Shown: one piece after another, positions 1 through 10,355 of the stretch | Numbering within the stretch: position 1 is the first letter of the stretch | How the letters are laid out: each line of letters starts with the position of its first letter | Source of the DNA: Amoebidium appalachense | Taxonomy: Eukaryota > Ichthyosporea | Length of the DNA stretch: 64,000 nt | Direction of reading: 5' to 3' | NCBI GenBank assembly: GCA_963693365.1 | Contig: CAVNZM010000006.1 | Location: 5,084,001-5,148,000, forward strand | Translations under genes and position numbers: made by a program | Notes under the pieces: model-generated | Told to the model about the DNA's origin: nothing | Databases searched by the model: none | Seen by the model: the letters and a program-made list of their open reading frames with translations, nothing else

Positions 1-59
1 AGTGCATGTATGTACACACCTGTGTTACAGGTTTACGTGGGCACGTGTGCCTGTGCCTA

Positions 60-90
<31 letters not shown>

Positions 91-335
91 TCCGCACGTG
101 TGTGTGCCCGTGTCTGATTAAGTGTGCGTTTCTCCCTGATCCTCTGGTGGGTTTCAACAACGAAAGCTCGCCTAATTCTGACTGTCAATACTCCAGATCA
201 ATAAGAACATCTGCCTACCATTCGCCCTAAAACACTTCAGGAAGCACGGCTGTTGCCGACAAGCCCTCAATCAGAAAACTCATGCAGTCATGCACACCAG
301 GAAACGAACATTCATTAAAAACAGACCCCCCCCCG

Positions 336-377
<42 letters not shown>

Positions 378-550
378 ACCACCACCACCACCACCACTTC
401 ATCCCCGCCAACAAGCCAGAACCCCCTCCCCCCCCCCCCCCCCCAACCCCCTCCTTCCGCGCACCCCCCCCCCCCCCCCCCTCCCCCCGGGGCCCCAGTT
501 CCGCCTTCTAAACCTCACCGGTCCCTGTATCCCTCGTTCATATCAACCAT
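1..550. other. 3' flank of the RING-H2 gene, simple repeats only
   Basis: No gene is recognised. It holds a short GCCTGT hexamer array at about 50-92, a C homopolymer region at about 327-375, and further C-rich tracts to about 490. Apparent proline-rich frames here are translations of the C tracts. Confidence 0.6.
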
Positions 551-1503
551 TCATTCATCCACATTATCCTCATCCTCGCCATCATCATTCATATCCTCGG
601 AACTGTCCTCATGTGATATGTCATGGTCTCTTAACCCCAGGCTACTGGCCACTGCGCTCCACACAGCCCCAAACCCTGCCCCGGGGGGAACCCTCATATG
701 CATATGGCTGATTTCATCTCCCTCGCTATCTTCATCCTCATCCTCGTCCATTTCCTCATCGTCATCGTCCATTTCCTCGTCGTCCTCGTCCATTTCCTCG
801 TCGTCATCCTCGTTATCATCATCATCCTCGTCGTCTTCATCCTCATCCTCGTCCATTTCATCCTCGTCCTCGTCATCTTCATCCTCGTCATCTTCAAGAC
901 GGTCCGCTGCTACCACTCGATGTTGGCACACCGGACATGTGCCTGTGGGGGGAGGGGAGGGGGGAGGGGGGGGGGTTTGAATGCGGAACACAGTACGAAG
1001 TACGCATACACGATGAGAAGCATGGTGCAGGACACATGCAAAGGCAAACATTCAAGTATGCAGCATCAGCCATGCGCACAGTATGCGTCATAAGCAGAGC
1101 CCGGGGGAGGGGGGGGGGGGGGGAAGGGCAGGACGCGGGGGGGGGGGGGGGGGGGGAGGAGGAGGGGCGGGAGGGTTGGAGGGGGGGGGGGGGGAGGGGG
1201 GAGGAGGAGGGTGAGGGTGAGGGGAACGATTATGTGTCACACGGTGAAAAAAGTGAAGAGTAAGGGCAAGATGAAGTGAGAGAGGATATGCAGACGGGCA
1301 GAGGTGGATAGGTCTGGAGTGGGGTTCCGATTGGGTTACAGAGTACTGAGTACTAATTCCATGCGGACAACACATTGCAGGCTCTGTGTGCTACTGAAGA
1401 CACAACTTGCCTCACTTTACTCATATGGTCATATAACCCCCCCCAACCCCTCCCCCTTCCCCCCCAAACCTTCCCCCCCCCCCTCCCCCTCCCCCCTCCC
1501 CCC

Positions 1504-1534
<31 letters not shown>

Positions 1535-1790
1535 AAAAAACAAAAAAACAAAAAAAAAACGACATCTCCCTACCAAAACCCACCACCAACCCCCATCCCC
1601 ATCAATACCACACGAATTACCCCATTATTATTCATCTTTGTCTACTTCTCTCTGTACATGTAAGCTCTTCGGCAGACCACGAGCCGCCTAACACGCACAT
1701 ACAGTCTGTGTGTGCATGTGTGGTTGAGTGTGTGCGTGTGCGTGTGTGTGTGGTGGTGGTGGTGGTGGTGGTGGTGGTGGTGGTGGGGAT

Positions 1791-1842
<52 letters not shown>

Positions 1843-2142
1843 GAAGGTGCATGGAAGTGTGGGTGGCTAAGAATGATACGTGCTTGTGTGTGCACGTGTG
1901 CGCACGCACGCTGCGCGTGTGTGTGTGGTGTGTGTGTGTGCACGCATGTGTGCGTGTTTGTGTGTGTTTGTGCTCGTGTGTGTGTGAGAGGAAAAAACGT
2001 GTTTAAGGGTCTATGCCTGTGTGTGTGTGTGTGTGAGTCTGTGTGTGTGTGTGTGTGCGTGTGTGTGTGCGGGTGTGTGCGTGTGTGTGGTCACAATCGA
2101 TGAGTAGTGCATAATGTGCATATGCGCGCTCGGTTGTATATG

Positions 2143-2229
<87 letters not shown>

Positions 2230-2784
2230 ATGCACATTTGTCCGTGTCTGGACACACATGTGCGCCTGTGTGCGCACTTTTCCACAAACCTTTCTTCAGC
2301 AGCCACTGGTCTATGCATGTCCTGTGGTATCGGTGCATGCACGGAAGCGTCTTCACATGTTCCCCAGCCTGCAGTCACACCAGTACCAATCAGAAACATG
2401 TGTGAAAAAGGCAGAGAATATCGAAAGGTGGGTGAGGAGGGGGGATGAGAAGAGAAGGACGTGGTAAGGAGTAGGTAAATGAGTGAGAAACGCGCCGGTG
2501 AAGGAGTCGGAAAGAGGGCGGGCAGGGGAAGAGAGGGGGGGGGGGGGGGGGAGGAGAAGGGGCAGGGGGAGGGGGAGGGGAGGAGGATGGGGGGGGGGGG
2601 AGGGCGGGGAGGGGAGGGGGGGGGGGGGGGGGAGGGGAGGGAGCACAGAGCCAAGTATTGTCATTTAGCATGCGATTCGCAGAAAACACAATGGGTGCAT
2701 GAACTGAAAGCAGACTTCATGACTCTCTCAGGGGTCAAGGCCTTTGCTGGGGTGGGGTGGGGTGGGATGTGTGTGTGTGCATAT

Positions 2785-2815
<31 letters not shown>

Positions 2816-3086
2816 GGGGGGAGTCGCATGGTTGGGTGTACATCTGCTATTACAACTACGCAAGCAGTGCCAGCACCATAGGAATTTGGGCCCAAGAACA
2901 TGAGAATAAGGAAACAACCGCACACACATATTTGTTCTTGATTGTGCCCACAGTGGAATCCAGAGAGATGGGCCGGGCAAGAGCGCACACAACTCGGCCG
3001 GGGAGAGCACACACCGCACAACTGACATGCACACATGAACAGAGAGAAGCACGCAATAAAGCAAGCATACACACAGGCACGGACAC

Positions 3087-3125
<39 letters not shown>

Positions 3126-3487
3126 GACACACACACATACACACACACACACAAACACATACACCACATCCAAACCCTCCCCTTCCCCCCTCCCCCTTCC
3201 TCCCCCATCTCCTTCCACGATACCATTCACACAGAGTAAAAGGGGCAGAAGGAGACAGAGGGTGGCACAAGGGGGGAGGGGGGGAGGGGGGGGGGGGTTT
3301 GAATGCGTCAAAAAGTACGAAGTACACAAGAACAAACGGATAAAAAAATTCGCAATCAGAGGGGAAAATATGAGATTTGACCCACGCCGCAGGGTAGTAA
3401 CATGCTTACTAGGGCGGAACTTTATCGTCTTTGAACGGAAAGCTATGCCCCCGGATGTCAGCCGGAAATATGGTATCACCCATTGCT

Positions 3488-3538
<51 letters not shown>

Positions 3539-4154
3539 GGAAGGTGTACCTCATATGCCGAGTAGCACACTATACAATCCTCTGTCAGACCACCTCCATG
3601 CACCATTATTGGTAGCGCCGCAACAATGGCTTCTGGGCCGGCTGTAGGTTGTTGTTTTTTTTTTTGTTTTTTGTTTTTTTTTTTGGGGGGGGGGGGGGAG
3701 GGGAGGGGGAGGGGGGGAGGGGGAGGGGGGGGGGGGGGGGGAGGGGAGGGGGGCGGGGAGGGGGTTACAATGGGTTACAGAACACGAAGTATACATTCAC
3801 GACGGAACAACACAAACCACATATAGAGAGTATGCATTATTAGAAAGGGCCTATCCTCAGGCTCGGCCTAGGTCGGGGATGGGAAGGTTTGGGAGGGAGG
3901 GGTGGGGTGGGTGGGGGGGGGGGGGGGGGGGAGGGGGCAGGGAGGGAGGGGGGGGGAAGGGGGGGGGGGGGGGGGGGGGGGGAGGCGGAGGGGGGCGCTC
4001 ACACCACCTTCCACGTGTCGATACTAGCCTTGAGCTCCCCTCTTCCCCCCTCCCCCCCTTCCCCCTCACCCTTCCCCTCCCCGGCTCCCCCTCCTCCCCC
4101 CACCCCCTTCTCTCCTAACTCCACTCGACACGCACACACACAAGGATACATGTA

Positions 4155-4194
<40 letters not shown>

Positions 4195-4953
4195 CCCCGC
4201 CGACCGGAACGCAACCTGCAAGCCTGCACATACGCACAAGCCCAAATCCACGACATCACAACACAAGAGGCTGGAGAGGGGTGGCGAAAAGGGGATGTAA
4301 AGGGTAGAGTGTGAGTGTGGATGGGAGTGGAAAGAAGACAGAAGGAGAAGGGGCGGCAGTGACGGGAGGAAAGGGGAGAAGGGGGGGGGAAAGGAGGGGG
4401 GCGGAGGGGCGGGGGGGGGGGGGGGGGGGGGGGGGACAGGAGGACATAGGGGTGGATGAGGGGGGGGGGGGGGGGAGGAGGACGAGGGAGGGGGAGGGGG
4501 GGAAGACAGCAGGAGGGAGGGAAGGGGGGGGGGGGAGAGAGGAGGGAGGGAGAGGGGGGGGGGGGGGGGAGAGAGGGAGGGGGAAGGGGAAAGGGGAGGG
4601 GGGGAGGGGGGGGGGGGGGGGGGGGGGGGGGGAGCGGGCAGAAATATCGAACAAAAAAACAAAAACAAAGGGAAGATGAGGGAGAGGTAACATGGACGCG
4701 AGGAGAGAGTTCGTATAGACCACGTAAGGTGTCCGTGAGTGCACGTATTGTACATATCGAGACAAATCAATTTACTCGAACACGTGTAGAGCCGGTGTGT
4801 GTGTGTGTGTGCCCGCGTGCATTACCTTTTATGCTTACTTGTATTTAGGTATGTGTGCTTGTGTGTGTGTGCGTGTGTGCACGGGTGTGTGCAGGTCGGC
4901 CACTGTGTGAATACACATGTGTGAGTGTGTGTGTGTGCACGTGCATGTGGGTG

Positions 4954-4992
<39 letters not shown>

Positions 4993-5440
4993 ATGTGCCT
5001 GGGTGCGCCGGAGTGCGTGCATGCGCATGCGAGTCTGTATGCGGGTGCGTGTGCATGTGTGTGTGTGTATATATTTGTGTGCGCCGGTGCATGTGTGTGC
5101 ATTTCTGTGTGTATGGGGGTGGGGGGGGAGGTGTGCATATGTGTGTGTGTGTATGTTTGCGTTTTGCAAGTGTGTATGTACATGTGGGTGCCCACATGTT
5201 TCGGTCTATGTGTGCAGGTGTGTCCACATGTGCATTGATGTTCAAAACCATCGAACGTACGCATACTTTTGTGTTCGTTTACGTGGTTAAGCATAAAACG
5301 AGTCCGACTCTTGGTATCCGATTCTTTGCCTCAATAGAGGAAAGAAGACGGGAAGATCTCCCCCCCCCTCCCCCCCCCTCCCCCCCCCCCCCTCTCCCTC
5401 CCGTTTTCTTTCTTTCACTAACCCAAACAGTCGGCGACAG

Positions 5441-5484
<44 letters not shown>

Positions 5485-5656
5485 GAAGGCGGAACACGGT
5501 AGGAAGTACGCATACACGAAGGACACATGCAAAGGCAAACATTCAAGTATGCAACATAGCCATGCGCACAGTATGCGTCATAAGCAGAGCCCATCCTCAG
5601 GGAGGGACCAAGTCATCAATTGCGTCTGAGTTTCGACCCTTAGCCCGCGCATATAG

Positions 5657-5687
<31 letters not shown>

Positions 5688-6290
5688 AACCATTTTCATT
5701 CTGGCCGACACGTAGTTTCAGGTCTTGTTCCTGCAAAAAGGAAAAAAAGAAAACCAGTGTGAGTGTGCAAGGTAGCACGATAATAAAACGATCCATGCTT
5801 GTGATTGTTTAGTCAGGTTGTGTGTTTCCAGTGGAGAAAGGGGGAAGAGGGGGAGAGGGAGAGGGAGGAGGGGAGGGGGGGGAGGGGGGGGGGAGGACGA
5901 GCGACAGCAGGTTTTTTTTCCCCACCAGAGGAAGGGGATGGGGGGGGAGGTGGTGTGTGTGTGTGTGTGTGTCTGTGTGGCGGGGGGGGGGGGGGGGGGG
6001 GGGGAGGGGGAGGGGGAGGGGGGGGGGGGGGGGATGGGGGAATGTGCTTTCAAAACGTTTGAGGTGAAATTGGGGATTTGGGTAGCGGGCAAGGGGAGGA
6101 CTACGAAGTACTCGGATATACGACAAAGGGTTACTTGCGGAACGCAGAATGGATTGCAAAGAAGTGCACGCACAGAGCACGGAAACACCAAGACAGCCCA
6201 TCCAGGCAGGCGGAGCTAGTGTGTGTGTGTGGGTGGGTGGGTGGGTGGGTGGGTGGGTGGGTGGGTGGGTGGGTGGGTGGGTGGGTGGGT

Positions 6291-6347
<57 letters not shown>

Positions 6348-6801
6348 GGGGGGGGGGGAGGGGGAGACAAGGGGAAGAGGGGGGGGATGGGGAGGGGGGA
6401 AAAAAGGATGCGGGGAAGGGGGGGGATGGGTTGAAGTTGATAGACCGTACCTGCAATGCCTTTGCAAACTGAAGATCCGCATGTGTTTGTTGCTCGACCA
6501 TAAGCCTCCTTTTTTTCCCAACCAAATGATTAGGACTCAACGGCATCGGATGTGCCCTCTCTGTTAGAAAAACGGGGTTCTCTCTTCCAAAAATCCGCTA
6601 ATGTGGCCACACAGTACAACCGTGTTTTGAATTGCAACAACGGCCCATATGGCGTGTTTACGTGAACCGTGTAACCAGGCGTATGAGTGTATGTATGTAA
6701 ACATAAAGACGTGAACCCGACGTGAATGTATGTAAGCGCGCGTGCGCGGGTGTGTACATGTGTGTGCATGTGTATATGTGTGTGCGTGTGTACGTGTGTG
6801 C

Positions 6802-6849
<48 letters not shown>

Positions 6850-7067
6850 ACGTGTGTGTGTGTACATGTGCGCTTGTGTGTGCGTGTGCATGTGTGTGTG
6901 TGTGTGCATGTGCAAAAACGCTATCATGTCCATACGAATACGCCGTCGGATTGAGCACGAGAAATACTGTGAGAACCTTGCACAGAACATGGAAATCCAA
7001 AAGGAAAATGTGTTGTTGTTATCCAGGAGACCGAGTGAGAGGTAGCAAGAAGCAGGCAGGGAGAAGA

Positions 7068-7120
<53 letters not shown>

Positions 7121-7503
7121 AGGAGGAAGATGGGAGAGAGGAGGATCCGGAGGAAGAGGGCGGGAGAAAACAGGGATAGGGGGAGGGGGGGGGGGGGGGG
7201 AGGGGGGAGGGGGGAGGAAGAAGGTGGGTAGCGGTCTGGAGGGACAAGGAGAGATTTGGGAAGGGGAGAGAGGGGGGGAGGGGGAGGGGAGGGAGGGGAG
7301 GGAGGGGGGGGGGGGGAATAGTACTGTTGTTCCCTTTGCTGGGCAGCCTCTCTATCAAACTCTTCCTGCAGTCTCCGTGCATATTCCTCATCAGCATTGA
7401 CATCGTGGTGGTGGTGATGGCCAACCCCGGACCGTCCGGGTTTCCTGCTTGCCGTGGAATGAGTGCCCACGCGTAAAAAGCTCATAGGGAGGATCAGAAT
7501 CAT
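551..7503 (-). CDS. RING-H2 zinc-finger E3 ubiquitin ligase, multi-exon, acidic C-terminus
   Basis: Predicted to transfer ubiquitin from an E2 to substrates. Exons in order: 7503-7325, 6976-6936 (tentative), 6560-6451, 5730-5691, 5329-5283, an unfound exon, 3641-3550, 2368-2290, 942-551. The RING is assembled from three exons: ...[11 protein letters not shown] / [26 protein letters not shown] / GTCPVCQ. This gives C-x2-C-x14-C-x-H-x2-H-x2-C-x10-C-x2-C, an exact RING-H2 pattern. Splice phases agree across these joins. The N-terminus has a His5 run and [12 protein letters not shown], a block common in RING proteins. After the RING comes an Asp/Glu tail of about 75 residues (about 900-680). The phase between exons 5283 and 3641 requires a missing exon of length 1 mod 3 or an assembly error. 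The start is the first in-frame ATG in the 5' exon; an upstream exon is possible. The RING identity is secure; the 5' half is less so. Confidence 0.85.
972..1105 (-). repeat. Intron module copy, full type, upstream of RING exon 942-551
   Basis: Read on the minus strand it begins CCCGGGCTCTGCTTATGACG and ends in GTACTTCGTACTGTGTTCCG followed by CATTCAAA. It then runs directly into a C-rich tract ending CCCCCCACAG at the splice acceptor. It is nearly identical to the copies at 20692 and 5483. Confidence 0.85.
1311..1381 (-). repeat. Intron module copy, divergent
   Basis: The minus-strand sequence carries the module tail: CATTGTGTTGTCCGC-like block, then AGTACTCAGTACTCTGTAAC. It lies in the same RING intron as the copy at 972. 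Confidence 0.55.
2140..2228. repeat. (TG)n microsatellite, about 43 units
   Basis: An almost perfect TG array just downstream (in transcript sense) of RING exon 2368-2290, in the intron. Confidence 0.95.
3298..3480 (-). repeat. Intron module copy with tail identical to the one at 43264
   Basis: Plus-strand 3300-3343 (GAATGCGTCAAAAAGTACGA and the following 24 bases) matches 43265-43308 without a visible mismatch. The rest of the copy differs. Confidence 0.8.
3766..3856 (-). repeat. Intron module copy directly upstream of RING exon 3641-3550
   Basis: The minus-strand reading is CCTGAGGATAGGCCCTTTCT ... TATACTTCGTGTTCTGTAAC. It is followed by a C tract, an A-rich tract with single C interruptions, and then CAACCTACAG at the 3' splice site. 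Confidence 0.8.
5483..5640 (-). repeat. Intron module copy, longest form
   Basis: On the minus strand it extends further 5' than other copies (GGGTCGAAACTCAGACGCAA ... GATGACTTGGTCCCTCCCTG). It then shows the shared AGGATGGGCTCTGCTTATGA block and the GTACTTCCTACCGTG tail before a C homopolymer. It lies in the intron before exon 5329-5283. Confidence 0.85.
6062..6150 (-). repeat. Intron module copy, divergent
   Basis: The minus-strand segment contains CCGCAAGTAACCCTTTGTCG and CCGAGTACTTCGTAGTCC. It resembles the module tail and is followed by C tracts in transcript sense. Confidence 0.5.
6228..6344. repeat. (GGTG)n followed by (TG)n
   Basis: About 15 GGTG units (6228-6293) pass directly into about 25 TG units. 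It lies in the intron after RING exon 6560-6451. Confidence 0.95.
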
Positions 7504-7677
7504 GCTTCGCGGAAGATTAATGGAGGACTCAAAAATATGAGACAGGGTCAAGCTGCAGGAAAAGAAACGGCATAAAGCCAGGCCTGCTTGACTACCAAAT
7601 AACCGAGCGGCTCCAAGAACGACGACAAAACCAAAACCAATGACAATACTCAACGGTAGTGTTCGTCAAGCTAAACT

Positions 7678-7686
7678 CTTTTTATA
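7678..7686 (-). promoter_or_regulatory. TATA-like box for the RING-H2 gene
   Basis: The minus strand reads TATAAAAAG about 175 bp upstream of the chosen ATG at 7503. A strong acceptor-like CTGCAG at about 7553 leaves open that this lies inside an intron instead. Confidence 0.4.
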
Positions 7687-8489
7687 TCCCTTCCACTACC
7701 GCTGTTTCTTCCCCCTTGCTCCTCCCCCTCCAACCCCACCCCCTCATCCCCCTCCCTTCCGCGCCCCCCCTCCCTCCCCACCTCTCCCCCACCCAGCAAT
7801 CTCTACCCAGTTCCACAACCACCTGCTCCCTCCCCTTCCAAACACAGCTTGCCACACTCAGCAACAGATGGCATTGAACTATGTCAGCGCCATCGTGCTT
7901 GTAAGAAAATTGCCGTCAGGTGGCCAACAAGGATGCTCTTCCACGCATATTGTGTGTGCGGTGTGCAAGCGTGGCTGTGCAAGCGTGACATGTGTGAGTG
8001 TGTGTATATTGTCATAGGTATGGGTGGGTGTGTGCATAGGTGTACTCGTGTTTGAGCCTGGAAGTGCGTGTGAGAGTGTGCACGAGGGTTATAAGAGTAG
8101 GGAATAAGAGGTGTGCCGGTGTGGGAGCTTACACTTAAACTCGCAATGGCCTGGAGTGTACATGGTAAGACCAAGCAGCGGGATATGGCTGGGGTTGGAT
8201 GTGTTCCGGCTAACCATGAGCACAGCATGGGTGGGATGAACAGAAAGGAAGAGGAAGCAGTTTGAAGGAGGAGAAAGGGACAGGGCGAGAGAGAGAGGAG
8301 TGGGGGGGGGAGGTAATAAGGGGCGAATATGAGGGGCGGCGGGGTGGTAAGGAAAAGCTTTAGAAGAGTTGAGTGGGGGAAGGGAGGGGGGAGGAAAGGA
8401 GGGGTGGCGCGGGGGGAGGGGGGGGGGGGGGAAGGGGGGAGGTGAGAGGGGGATGGCTGTGGTGCACTTTGAGTGAACTAACCTGTCAC

Positions 8490-8532
8490 CTGGAGTGCCA
8501 CCAGAACTTCTCCTCCTGGTTGCTCGATGCAT
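8490..8532 (-). other. Possible alternative first exon (14 codons)
   Basis: ATG followed by a basic stretch (MHRATRRRSSGGTP) ending at a GTGACA donor in phase 1. It could be the true first exon of the RING-H2 gene or of an unrecognised transcript. No intermediate exon with matching phase was found. Confidence 0.3.
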
Positions 8533-9136
8533 TTCGATTGTAGGTGTTGAAACTCAGCCAAAATGTTGTTTCGTGCCTCCAAAAGAACCCAGCCACTGGG
8601 CAAAGGTCAGCTTAGGTTAACCTGAAACTCCCGCACCCTGGAAGTTCTCTGAATGGTAAAGTGTGCCCGGCGCAGGGTGCACTTTTTGGCTCAGAAGACT
8701 TGTGTCATTCATGCAGAGGACAGAGAAACAAGCCAGGCATAAACAAGAAAATGCCTGTCACATAAGGAGTTTTCTAAAAACGCTCACTCGTGTATGTTGC
8801 TAATTAAACTTCCAACATCGTTGCCACAGTTTCAGGTCTTGTTGTCTATCAGTTCACGTTAGTGGTTGTGGTTAACCTTTCTACTCGTTTCATCCCTTGC
8901 CCGCCAAAAACGAAGAGTCACGGAACTTCGAAGCCTACGTACGTAGTATATTCGGCCGTGGGCGTAGACAGTGGCCTCAGTGTGCCCGGTGGGCCGTCGG
9001 CCCGTCAGTCGGTGGCGCGTCATGATCGTCATCGAAATAACACAGCCAATCAGGTCGCGTAACCGAACATACCTAACTTTTTAAACCAATAGGAGTTATC
9101 GAAATTCCCGCCAAAATGGGGGGGGCGGCCCCCGGG

Positions 9137-9187
<51 letters not shown>
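9137..9187. repeat. G homopolymer of about 50 bases
   Basis: An uninterrupted G run preceded by GCGGCCCCCGGGC, so the edge can fold back on itself. Confidence 0.9.
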
Positions 9188-9189
<2 letters not shown>

Positions 9190-9197
9190 ATGTATGG

Positions 9198-9825
9198 AAT
9201 TGAAAACAGACCGGCTGTTTGACAACCTTTGAGCCGTTGTTTGTAGTATGTTGGTTGTGGGTGATGCTGGGCCATATGTTATAATAGATGTAGTGCTCGT
9301 ACCCACTACAAGCTACCCTGCACAGCGTGCACCACATCCTCGAGTCAGAAGAACAGCTCAAGACCCAACACACGACGGCGTGTGCAATATATCATTTTAA
9401 TTATTTGCTTGACGAAGATAATTTGCAAGGGTCGTTTGGCTCGCAAAATAACTGTAAAAGTAGCATGCGAGCGGAAGTAGCATGCGAGCTCTTCCACATC
9501 AGTGACAGCATCCCTCCTGCCGAGAACTATAAAGTTGCAAAGTTTTTGTTCCCAATGTGCACATTGACTGGAGTGCCCCGTTTTCCGGACGTCCAACATA
9601 GCAAGTTGAGCTGTCTTGGAATCCACGTACCTTGAAAAGCGTTTACAGGTGTTGTCCAAACTGGCAACTTGCGCTCTAGAAGTATTTTAAGAAATGTTCC
9701 CATTACATAGCATGTGTAAATTGTAACCGTGCCGGCCAGGGTCCCACTTGATTCCCTCCGGGACTGTTTGGATATCGCAGACACAGAGCGAACAGGTGCA
9801 ACCGTGCCGTGGTCTGTTTTCAATT
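9198..9825. repeat. 15-bp perfect inverted repeat bounding about 0.6 kb
   Basis: AATTGAAAACAGACC at 9198-9212 and its reverse complement at 9811-9825. It may mark the ends of a decayed mobile element. No clear target duplication was seen. Confidence 0.4.
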
Positions 9826-10271
9826 GTTACAGCAAGGTTTTTGCATACAGGAAAATGTGAAAAAGTAGTGTCTGGGCAGGCAGAAACACAGCGAAAATAA
9901 CAGAGATCAAAGTCGGCTGCCAATGAACTTCAAACATCCAGGTAAGCTTATGTCCAAGCACCATAAACCATCACCCTTTCCAAATAAGAAAGGGGCAAAA
10001 GGGATTCGCTGCAAAACCTGTTGTGATAGTTACAGATGTACATACATTCTATTCGCGCGTCATGTGAGTGCATTTGTACTTCGCCCGTCATGCGGCTGAT
10101 CGTCGTAGAATCTAGCATAATAAAGTAGCTATATCATAACAACAACAGGACAGGCGTACCAGCGCACATGGCACAGAGCTGTGCCCCAACTCCCACCTCA
10201 ATGATTCTTGGCAACCAGGCTCTTCTTCGAATTCCATTTTTGCCAAGTCCGTGGTGCCCATACCTAGCGCT

Positions 10272-10355
10272 ATGGAGAGACGCTACCACCTACTGAGGTG
10301 GTGCCTCATTTTCATGGAGAGACGCTACCACCTACTGAGGTGGTGCCTCATTTTC
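10272..10355. repeat. Exact tandem duplication of a 42-bp unit
   Basis: The unit starting ATGGAGAGACGCTACCACCT at 10272 is repeated without mismatch from 10314. Each unit holds the near-palindrome CCACCTACTGAGGTGG. Confidence 0.9.

Noticed and set aside
282-980. Long plus-strand frame rich in Pro, His and Ser
   Set aside because: It is the translation of C tracts and of the antisense of the RING acidic tail; no domain, and it overlaps a supported exon on the other strand.
3997-4045. Frame [10 protein letters not shown] as the missing RING exon
   Set aside because: The upstream sequence is purine-only on the transcript strand, so no plausible acceptor exists.
4236-4272. Candidate missing RING exon with good splice sites
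   Set aside because: In the required phase it contains a stop codon.
7325-7653. Hydrophobic N-terminus (MSIVIGFGFVVVLG...) for the RING-H2 protein
   Set aside because: That frame starts at TTG, not ATG. The segment is more likely 5' untranslated or intronic sequence, so no membrane anchor is claimed.
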